DNA of 8,081 nucleotides from Negativicutes bacterium (GTDB lineage Bacteria; Bacillota_C; Negativicutes; Sporomusales_B; JARLHX01), in assembly GCA_031292035.1 (NCBI GenBank), contig JARLHX010000020.1, forward strand, positions 1 to 8,081. Reading direction: 5' to 3'. The notes under the pieces are model-generated. The model saw nothing but the letters and a program-made list of their open reading frames with translations. It made no database searches and had not been told where the DNA came from. This document shows positions 1-6,112 of this stretch, one piece after another. How positions within the stretch are numbered: position 1 is the first letter of the stretch; every line of letters starts with the position of its first letter. A program made the translations under genes and the position numbers.

Positions 1-84
1 GCGTATACGGTAATGAGAGCGCCATATCTGTCCAATTATAGAGCATGTGCACGGTTTTCACAAAGTTCCTGTTAAATCAAGGGG

Positions 85-128
85 TCTGGGTTTGAGGTTG
101 GCGGTTCACCGCCAACCTCAAACCCAGA
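85..128 (+). terminator. Perfect 20-bp hairpin, probable terminator of an upstream gene
   Basis: Arms 85-104 and 109-128 are exact reverse complements (20 bp, GC-rich) around the 4-nt loop TTCA. The T-rich run GTCTTTCTTAA follows on the plus strand. This is the form of an intrinsic terminator for a plus-strand gene ending upstream. Two frames stay open from the window edge (one to about 41, one to about 75), so the 3' end of that gene may lie here, but nothing recognisable can be translated from so short a stretch. The T tract is interrupted, so a palindromic repeat is also possible. Confidence 0.6.
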
Positions 129-141
129 GTCTTTCTTAAGG

Positions 142-173
142 GCCCTTCCCCGCATTTTCGGTGGGGAAAGGGT
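142..173. repeat. REP-like GC-rich palindrome
   Basis: CCCTTCCCC (143-151) pairs with GGGGAAAGGG (163-172), with one bulged A, around a GCATTTTCGG-type loop. A G-rich tail (GGGTGGGGGATGGGG) follows. From memory, C-rich/G-rich palindromes with a GCATTTTCGG core are dispersed in some Chloroflexota genomes, so this is probably a copy of a dispersed repeat. It could also act as a second terminator. Only one copy is visible in this window. Confidence 0.4.
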
Positions 174-231
174 GGGGGATGGGGCAGAGTTTTCAAGCTT
201 GTGAAAGCCGTGAGAGCATGTGACGAGAAAA

Positions 232-1654
<1,423 letters not shown>

Positions 1655-1698
1655 GCTAAAGGCGGCCTGGAAAAGTTGAAAAGCGCTCAGATCCTGCG

Positions 1699-1718
1699 AC
1701 GGCAGGCAGCTTTGCCGT
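1699..1718. other. Small hairpin downstream of the GH1 gene
   Basis: ACGGCA (1699-1704) and TGCCGT (1713-1718) pair around an 8-nt loop, about 45 bp after the beta-glucosidase stop codon. No T tract follows, so its role as terminator is doubtful. It is the only fold visible between the two genes before the FNR-like dyad. Confidence 0.25.
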
Positions 1719-1769
1719 GCTCGCTGGGTAAGCTGCGCTAAGTATTAATTGCCCTTATAGGCTGCTTGC

Positions 1770-1791
1770 TTCTTTGTTCCAGCGCAAAGAA
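1770..1791 (+). promoter_or_regulatory. FNR/NnrR-type dyad upstream of the nitrite reductase operon
   Basis: A 7-bp inverted repeat, TTCTTTG (1770-1776) and CAAAGAA (1785-1791), is separated by 8 bases. Its core is TTG-N8-CAA, the spacing of boxes bound by CRP/FNR-family activators (FNR, FixK, NnrR, DNR), which commonly control nirK. The dyad centre (1780.5) lies 41.5 bp upstream of the start point predicted from a TACGAT -10 (1810-1815). That is the class II activator position. With that start point the DUF1858 mRNA would be almost leaderless. The geometry is seen directly; the regulator is inferred and is not encoded in the window. Confidence 0.5.
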
Positions 1792-1824
1792 ACCTTTTCG
1801 CTTGTCTGCTACGATAAGGTTGCA

Positions 1825-2052
1825 ATGAAAGCTGTGACGATTACCCCCAACCTGATCGTGGCCGAACTGTTGAACAGCCAGCCTCAAACCATCCCGATCT
1901 TTATCCGCCACCACTTGTACTGCGTGGGCTGCTTGATGTCTACCTTCGATACACTGGGTGAGGTGGTCTGTAATTACCACTTGCTCGAACAGACATTTTT
2001 CGCTGAACTGCGCCAGGCCATCGAGCCGGATGCAGATAACCAGCAGTCATGA
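1825..2052 (+). CDS. DUF1858-type di-cysteine protein
   Basis: This 75-residue protein matches the DUF1858 / hybrid-cluster-associated redox disulfide family. An N-terminal TITPNLIVAELL segment (5-16) is followed by HHLYCVGCLMSTFDTLGE (29-46), with the CVGC pair Cys33/Cys36, and a further Cys49. Family members are small cytoplasmic proteins, often beside hybrid cluster proteins, NO/nitrite enzymes or DUF2249 proteins. A redox or metal-handling role is presumed but unproven. The ATG at 1825 is chosen because it starts at the family N terminus and has AAGG 6 bp upstream; an in-frame TTG at 1774 only adds non-conserved residues. It is 46 bp ahead of nirK on the same strand, so the two are probably cotranscribed. 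Its TGA stop shows that UGA still terminates in this genome. Confidence 0.8.
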   Translation: MKAVTITPNLIVAELLNSQPQTIPIFIRHHLYCVGCLMSTFDTLGEVVCNYHLLEQTFFAELRQAIEPDADNQQS

Positions 2053-2098
2053 TGCAGCAAGCGGCCCGGAAATCTTTTCTCAAAGGAGGAAAAGTTCT

Positions 2099-3517
2099 AT
2101 GAAAGCGATGACGATTGCAATTGTGGTGCTCTTGCTAGCTGCGCTGGGCCTGTCGGCCTGTTCGGCCGGCCCGGCCGGCCCAGCAGCCGGCCCTGCCATG
2201 GCCAACATGAGCAATTCGAACAGTGCTGGACAGCCAGCCACGGTCAGTTTTACGCTTAAAACCGGCATGGCAGACGGTAAGATGGCTTTTACCGGCGTAG
2301 GCGGCAAGATTGACGGCATGGTCAACCCGACCCTGCAGGTCAACCCCGGCGATACGGTGGCGATCACGCTGGTGGACGGCGATGGAATTCAGCACGACAT
2401 CTCTTTTCCAGACTTTAACGCCACCTCCTCATTTATTAACAGCCAGGGCTCTCAAACTAGCTTGAGTTTCACAGCCAGTAAAAGCGGTACGTTTGCCTAT
2501 TTTTGTACCGTTCCGGGCCACCGCCAGGCCGGGATGGAAGGGCAACTGATCGTAGGCCAGGCCGTAGCAACGCCTGTTGCGGCTACCGCCGCTAGTATCT
2601 CGCGCGATCCCACCGATCTGCCCGGGCCAATCGGTAACCGCCCTCCCCAACACGTACGCTTTGATCTGGAGGCAGACGAAGTGACCGGCCAATTGTCCCC
2701 GGGTGTGACGTACCGTTACTGGACTTTCAACGGCAAGGTGCCCGGGCCATTCCTGCGGGTGCGGGTGGGTGATACGGTCGAGGTGCATTTGAAAAATCCA
2801 GCTAGCAACACCATGAGCCATTCGATCGATCTGCATGCCGTGCTTGGCCCGGGTGGTGGCGCCCTGATGACCGAGACGCCGCCGGGCGGCGAGACCTCCT
2901 TCACCTTCAAGGCGCTCAACCCCGGTCTGTTCGTCTATCACTGCGCTACTCCCATGGCGGCCGAACACATCGCCAACGGCATGTACGGTTTGATCCTGGT
3001 GGAACCGGAAGGCGGACTGGCGCCGGTTGATCACGAGTTTTACGTGATGCAGGGTGAGATCTATACCAACCAGACCTACCAGCAGAAAGGCCTGGATGAC
3101 TTCAGCCTGGACAAACTGATGAATGAAACGCCCGAATTCTACGTCTTTAACGGGGCAACCGACGCTCTGACGACCCAATTTCCGCTGCACGCCAAAGTCG
3201 GCGAGACGGTGCGGATTTTCTTCGGCGACGGCGGTCCAAACAAGATATCCTCTTTCCACGTGATCGGTGAGATTCTGGACCGGGTCTACGATCAGGGTTC
3301 GCTGACCTCACCACCCCTGACCGCCGTGCAGACTACCCTGGTGCCGCCAGGCGGCGCTACTGTAATAGAGATAAAATTGCAAGTGCCCGGACGCTTTATG
3401 CTGGTGGATCACGCACTCGTGCGCATGGAACGCGGCTTATCAGGCTACTTGATGGTGGATGGCCCGGCCAACCCGGATCTTTACCTGGGCACCCCTCAGC
3501 CGGGTAGCGGTCATTAG
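2099..3517 (+). CDS. nirK: Copper nitrite reductase with extra N-terminal cupredoxin domain (lipoprotein)
   Basis: This 472-residue enzyme reduces nitrite to NO outside the cytoplasmic membrane. A hydrophobic signal with lipobox LSAC (lipidation at Cys21) and a Gly/Ala/Pro linker lead into a cupredoxin (about 48-153) with type 1 copper ligands His99, Cys136, His141 and Met146. A two-domain NirK core follows (about 184-455). HSIDLHA gives type 1 His241, catalytic Asp244 and type 2 His246. VYHC gives type 2 His281 and type 1 Cys282. His290 and Met295 complete the type 1 site. SFHVIGE carries catalytic His387, and VDHALV the type 2 His438. All ligands are present. The extra cupredoxin probably passes electrons from a donor directly to the core, as in other three-domain NirKs. 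The start at 2099 is fixed by AGGAGG (2084-2089) 9 bp upstream and by the signal peptide. It lies between the DUF1858 and cupin genes. Confidence 0.93.
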   Translation: MKAMTIAIVVLLLAALGLSACSAGPAGPAAGPAMANMSNSNSAGQPATVSFTLKTGMADGKMAFTGVGGKIDGMVNPTLQVNPGDTVAITLVDGDGIQHDISFPDFNATSSFINSQGSQTSLSFTASKSGTFAYFCTVPGHRQAGMEGQLIVGQAVATPVAATAASISRDPTDLPGPIGNRPPQHVRFDLEADEVTGQLSPGVTYRYWTFNGKVPGPFLRVRVGDTVEVHLKNPASNTMSHSIDLHAVLGPGGGALMTETPPGGETSFTFKALNPGLFVYHCATPMAAEHIANGMYGLILVEPEGGLAPVDHEFYVMQGEIYTNQTYQQKGLDDFSLDKLMNETPEFYVFNGATDALTTQFPLHAKVGETVRIFFGDGGPNKISSFHVIGEILDRVYDQGSLTSPPLTAVQTTLVPPGGATVIEIKLQVPGRFMLVDHALVRMERGLSGYLMVDGPANPDLYLGTPQPGSGH

Positions 3518-3545
3518 AAAGAAACTAAAAAAAAAGGACACAGTC

Positions 3546-3872
3546 ATGGAATCAACTTATACCTATATCCCCGACCTGCTCAAAAGTATGAGCGCCGTAC
3601 CCGAAGACAGCATCGTCAGCCGGGTGATCGCCAAGGGCGAGCGGCTGGACGTTACCCTGTTTGGTTTTGCAGCCGGCCAGGAGCTGACCGAACACACTTC
3701 ACCTTACCGGGCCATTATCCAGGTGCTGGCGGGCCAGGCTCAGTTCACACTGGGTAAAGACACCGTTACTGCCGAGGCCGGCGCCTGGATCCATATGCCG
3801 CCCAACCTGCCGCACAGCCTGAAGGCTGCCAGTCCGTTCGTCATGCTGCTGACTTTGATCAAGGGCGAGTAA
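3546..3872 (+). CDS. Small single-domain cupin protein
   Basis: A 108-residue cytoplasmic protein with one cupin beta-barrel. GQELTEHTSPYRAIIQVLAGQAQF (44-67) is cupin motif 1, with His50 present but the second His and the Glu of the classical H-x-H-x3-4-E set absent. GAWIHMPPNLPHSL (79-92) is motif 2, with His90. Such reduced metal sites are common in small stand-alone cupins, and the biochemical role is unknown. AAGGA (3534-3538) lies 7 bp ahead of the ATG, and the gene starts 28 bp after the nirK stop, so it is very likely cotranscribed with nirK. The context suggests a role linked to nitrite/NO metabolism or its sensing, but that is inference only. Confidence 0.83.
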   Translation: MESTYTYIPDLLKSMSAVPEDSIVSRVIAKGERLDVTLFGFAAGQELTEHTSPYRAIIQVLAGQAQFTLGKDTVTAEAGAWIHMPPNLPHSLKAASPFVMLLTLIKGE

Positions 3873-3923
3873 TTTAGCCAAACCCTTTGTGCTTTTATTC
3901 ATCAACCTGTCATGATGATCTGG

Positions 3924-3953
3924 TATAAATAATTCAATTAAGGTTTATTTATA
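3924..3953. repeat. AT-only inverted repeat
   Basis: TATAAATAA (3924-3932) and TTATTTATA (3945-3953) are perfect 9-bp arms around a 12-base spacer, between the cupin gene and the next promoter. It has no GC pairs and no T tract, so it is a poor terminator. It could be an operator for the unit that starts near 4005. Confidence 0.3.
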
Positions 3954-3969
3954 GCAAGAGATAAGATCA

Positions 3970-3998
3970 TTGAATAAAGCCTGACGAAAAATTATTCT
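3970..3998 (+). promoter_or_regulatory. Sigma-70-type promoter for the exported-protein/zinc-ribbon unit
   Basis: TTGAAT (3970-3975), a 17-bp spacer and TATTCT (3993-3998) predict a transcript starting near 4005, about 25 nt before the ATG at 4031. The presence of this promoter separates the following two genes from the nirK operon. Confidence 0.5.
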
Positions 3999-4030
3999 AA
4001 TCCTGTTCAGGCCGGTGAAGGTGGATGAGT

Positions 4031-4366
4031 ATGAGCAAGTTTCTAATTGGCGCCGTTATTGTAATCGCAGCCATCGCAGCGGGAATAGGCACGGCGGCAC
4101 TGGCCGGACCCCGGGTTGGGCAGTATCTGCAGGCGCGGGTCAGCACGAGTGGCCGGCAGTTCCGCTCTCCCTTTGTGATGCCCTTTCCAGGTACGCGGCC
4201 TCCCCGCAACGGCCAGGGCCTGCCCGGCTACCACGGCATCAGCAGCCAGAGCTCGGGCCAGGATCAGAATTCACTGGATGCCTTTGTAAGTGATGCTCAG
4301 TGGAATAACAGCAATTCCAAAATCGCCGGTTTGCCCGATTTTAGTACTTTGAACGGCGGTCAATAG
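4031..4366 (+). CDS. Small exported or membrane-anchored protein of unknown function
   Basis: I do not recognise this 111-residue protein. Residues 3-25 form a hydrophobic segment rich in Ile/Ala that ends in AALAG, a plausible signal-peptidase site after residue 25, so it is exported or anchored by its N terminus. The rest is polar and low in predicted structure, with Pro/Gly/Arg-rich (about 45-70) and Ser/Asn/Gln-rich (about 72-100) stretches and no cysteine. AAGGTGG (4018-4024) fits the ATG at 4031 better (6-bp spacing) than the in-frame ATG at 4025, which would touch the binding site. It is followed 38 bp later by the zinc-ribbon membrane protein, and both may act together at the cell envelope. 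No function is assigned. Confidence 0.65.
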   Translation: MSKFLIGAVIVIAAIAAGIGTAALAGPRVGQYLQARVSTSGRQFRSPFVMPFPGTRPPRNGQGLPGYHGISSQSSGQDQNSLDAFVSDAQWNNSNSKIAGLPDFSTLNGGQ

Positions 4367-4404
4367 GTGATTTTGTGTCTTTGTGGAGTAATGGAGTTAT
4401 CGAT

Positions 4405-4866
4405 ATGAGAGCTATTTGGAAATGGATTTTGTTGTTTGTTGGAGTGCTGGTGTTGGCTTTTCTGGTGGCCCTGCCGTTCTTCGTTGGCCGGTCGCTGGGA
4501 TTGGCCAGGATGCCGATGATGTTCATGTTTGGCGGCGGACCCGGATTTATGCCTGCCTTTGGAGGCTTTGGCTTACTGGGAGGATTGTTCCTGTTTGGTA
4601 GATTTATCTTCCCGTTGCTGCTGATCGTCCTGGCGGTGTTCGGGTTGGTTTCTTTGCTGCGCGGCGGCCAGTCGTCCAGGCCTCAGCCTGCGGCTCCGAT
4701 GGCGGCTGCATCTGCGACTGCTCCGGCTGCTTCGACGGATGTCATGCAAGCCTCGAGCGCTCCGGTTGAGCAAGCTGCACCGGCTGCTACAATCCCCTGT
4801 GCGCACTGCGGTTCGCCCCTGCAAACCGGCTGGGTAGCCTGTCCTTACTGCGGTGAGAAGGTGTAG
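4405..4866 (+). CDS. Two-helix membrane protein with C-terminal zinc ribbon
   Basis: A 153-residue protein. One hydrophobic helix (about 7-27) is followed by a Gly/Met/Phe-rich turn (33-52), a second hydrophobic region (about 54-86), and an Ala/Pro/Ser-rich linker (about 88-130). A C-terminal zinc ribbon carries CAHC (Cys132, Cys135) and CPYC (Cys146, Cys149). The ribbon probably binds structural zinc and sits on the cytoplasmic side if both helices span the membrane. The ATG at 4405 is chosen because GGAG (4393-4396) lies 8 bp upstream; an in-frame GTG at 4375 would start only 8 bases after the previous stop and has no clear binding site. It is cotranscribed with the exported protein before it. 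No specific function is known to me for this architecture. Confidence 0.75.
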   Translation: MRAIWKWILLFVGVLVLAFLVALPFFVGRSLGLARMPMMFMFGGGPGFMPAFGGFGLLGGLFLFGRFIFPLLLIVLAVFGLVSLLRGGQSSRPQPAAPMAAASATAPAASTDVMQASSAPVEQAAPAATIPCAHCGSPLQTGWVACPYCGEKV

Positions 4867-4875
4867 TAAAAATTA

Positions 4876-4917
4876 CATAGCTTTATTGTTGGGATTTACC
4901 CAATTAATAAAGCTATG
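4876..4917. terminator. Bidirectional terminator hairpin
   Basis: CATAGCTTTATT (4876-4887) and AATAAAGCTATG (4906-4917) are perfect 12-bp arms. TTGGG/CCCAA (4889-4893, 4899-4903) extends the stem past a small internal mismatch. On the minus strand the stem is followed by TAATTTTTA, and on the plus strand a TTTTT run occurs at 4930-4934. It lies between the convergent zinc-ribbon gene and the minus-strand genes, as expected for a shared terminator. Confidence 0.6.
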
Positions 4918-4970
4918 ATGCAATCTTGGTTTTTCCTGATACAACGGGTGCGTGTGGTTTGTCCTCATGA

Positions 4971-5000
4971 GCTCCTAAGGGTCGTAAGACCCTTAGGAGC
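4971..5000. repeat. Perfect 13-bp hairpin with GTAA loop
   Basis: GCTCCTAAGGGTC (4971-4983) and GACCCTTAGGAGC (4988-5000) enclose GTAA, a GNRA-type tetraloop when read as plus-strand RNA. It begins 14 bp beyond the stop of the minus-strand membrane protein. Neither side has a T tract, so it may be an RNA-stabilising end or a dispersed palindrome rather than a classical terminator. Confidence 0.5.
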
Positions 5001-5013
5001 AAGCGCTTTAAAA

Positions 5014-5235
5014 CTAAAAGATGCTGCGCAGCAGGAGCAAGAAACCGATGATCAGCAGGGGAATGCCAACAATTGCCCCAACCACGGTTAGCGTAGCAAC
5101 GATCCCGGCGATCATCAGGGCCAGGGCCAGCACAACACCGACCACCCGTCCGGTTAATTGGATGATAAAAGCGATCAACAGCCAGATCGCATAAAAGGGC
5201 ATTAATATCCAGGGTACATGTCGTTTTGCAGTCAT
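5014..5235 (-). CDS. Small hydrophobic membrane protein of unknown function
   Basis: A 73-residue protein that is almost entirely hydrophobic after a short basic start (MTAKRH). Segments at about 9-27, 32-50 and 52-70 can each span the membrane, giving two or three helices. It has Gly-rich packing positions, no charged residues after Arg30 until Arg70, and no cysteine. The TCCTCC at 5241-5246 (GGAGGA on the minus strand) is 5 bp ahead of the ATG at 5235. It lies 76 bp after the end of the MerB-like gene on the same strand, so it could be read from the same transcript, although its GC-rich codons resemble the left-hand genes. I do not recognise the family. Confidence 0.7.
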   Translation of the reverse strand: MTAKRHVPWILMPFYAIWLLIAFIIQLTGRVVGVVLALALMIAGIVATLTVVGAIVGIPLLIIGFLLLLRSIF

Positions 5236-5311
5236 TTTAATCCTCCACTAGATATATACGCAGCAGCTTTCTGGAAGTTGCGGCTGGAGCCACTTTTGAT
5301 CTAATAACTTT

Positions 5312-6058
5312 TCACTTGAATGCGAACAGGGCGCCCTGTGAAATAGGCGTCTGATAGGCACATTGTTCCAGAGTGAGGTAGACCCCGTCTACCTGGTTCT
5401 TGCCTGTCCTGTATTCTCTTGCGTGTTCTTCTGACCAGAAGAATACTGAATTCCGTCAGTAAGAATCGATGATGGTTTGCCCGGCGAAAAGTTCCCAGTT
5501 GATATGAGGCATAAATACCAGCGGAACCGCGGCCTGTTCGGCTACGGAAAACTGCATGGCGCTATCCATCGTAATATGCAGCTGCTGATTGCAGTGCTTG
5601 CACTTCGTCTCTATTTCAACCGATAGCCATTCATTTCGTAATCCCCCTTGCACGAAGGACACCGCCAGCGCGTCCTCTGCTCAGGCGCCGTATAACTGTT
5701 CCCCGCTGCGGAACTTCAAACGGTGCGGTGTGGGCTCCACCGTCACCGGGTAGGCCCAGGCTACCGCATTTTGCTCGTTTCGCACCAAAAAGAACAGCTT
5801 CTTTTCCAGCTCTTCCAAAATTACCTGGACAGATTCGAGCGGCAGGTTCAACTTTTCCGCTATATACCCCGGCTCCAGCGGCTTTTGCCGGTCGGCCAGT
5901 TCTTTTACTGCAAAATAGCGCACCCGCTGGTGCGCCTCGGTCATGAAAGCCAATCTGTCCTGGTTGTGTTCTGGAATATGCGCCAGCTCTTTTTTCCAGG
6001 CCTCCTCAGGCATCTCCAGTATTTGATGGCCTCGCCCGATCAGAATTTTTCCGTCCAT
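5312..6058 (-). CDS. Alkylmercury lyase (MerB)-like protein with two predicted selenocysteines
   Basis: Read through two in-frame UGA codons, this frame encodes 248 residues. The N-terminal third (about 25-95) looks like the winged-helix segment of MerB. PVTVEPTPHRLKFRSGEQLYGA (104-125) then leads to UGA (5681-5683, residue 126) and AEDAL, aligning with MerB Cys96-x-x-Asp99: Sec126 and Asp129. A CKHC pair (Cys153, Cys156) follows. After DSY comes the second UGA (5456-5458, residue 201) and RNSVFFWS. MerB Cys159 is likewise followed by Phe-Phe at +5/+6 and Ser at +8. The terminal UGA is at 5312-5314. MerB cleaves carbon-mercury bonds using these three residues, so both UGAs replace catalytic cysteines. 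GGAGGG (6066-6071) precedes the ATG, and the exporter gene ends 54 bp upstream. A standard reading gives two broken ORFs (5681-6058, 5456-5662). A pseudogene with two point nonsense changes is the alternative but is unlikely. The substrate is unproven. Confidence 0.85.
5426..5443 (-). promoter_or_regulatory. Predicted bacterial SECIS for the second UGA
   Basis: In the mRNA, UUCUUCU and AGAAGAA form a perfect 7-bp stem closed by the loop GGUC, which starts 20 nt after the UGA at 5456-5458. The E. coli fdhF SECIS also presents GGUC at almost the same distance, and the bacterial model asks for a G in the first two loop positions about 16-37 nt from UGA. Two more pairs can form below an A-C mismatch. 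The codons of the stem (FFWSEE) are also conserved protein sequence, so the element overlaps coding constraint. Confidence 0.75.
5645..5677 (-). promoter_or_regulatory. Candidate SECIS region for the first UGA
   Basis: Two mutually exclusive hairpins follow the UGA at 5681-5683. One (5655-5677) has 8 pairs, two of them G-U, and a 7-nt loop GCUGGCG that starts only 12 nt after UGA. The other (5645-5659) has stem UCCUU/AAGGG, one pair G-U, and loop CGUGC starting 27 nt after UGA, with G in the second loop position. The second fits the usual bacterial SECIS spacing; the first is more stable but too near. Neither is as clear as the element of the second UGA. Confidence 0.45.
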
Positions 6059-6112
6059 AACACTACCCTCCTATTATATAAGTTGTAATCTTTCTTAAAA
6101 TAAAAGTCAATG

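Noticed and set aside
1958..2098. N-terminal extension of NirK from an upstream ATG
   Set aside because: It overlaps the DUF1858 gene and would bury the lipoprotein signal. AGGAGG correctly placed before 2099 decides the start.
2429..3259. 276-codon minus-strand open frame inside nirK
   Set aside because: It is antisense to the well-supported nirK. It is open because of GC-rich codon bias, with no family features.
5456..5662. Separate 68-residue minus-strand gene starting with GTG
   Set aside because: It has no ribosome binding site, begins in the middle of the MerB core (inside VSFVQGG) and is in frame with the sequence on both sides across UGA codons. It is the middle part of the 5312-6058 selenoprotein.
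5312..6058. MerB-like pseudogene with nonsense mutations, or a genome that reads UGA as tryptophan
   Set aside because: Both stops are UGA at catalytic Cys positions, the frame has no indels, and a SECIS-like hairpin follows the second. The DUF1858 gene ends in UGA and Trp sites use UGG, which argues against general recoding.
6073..6078. TATAAT -10 box directly ahead of the MerB-like gene
   Set aside because: Transcription from it would start inside the ribosome binding site at 6066-6071, and no -35 lies at a proper distance. Transcription from the exporter promoter is more likely.
5723..6088. 121-codon plus-strand open frame opposite the MerB-like gene
   Set aside because: It is a shadow of the minus-strand coding sequence, without a binding site or recognisable domain.
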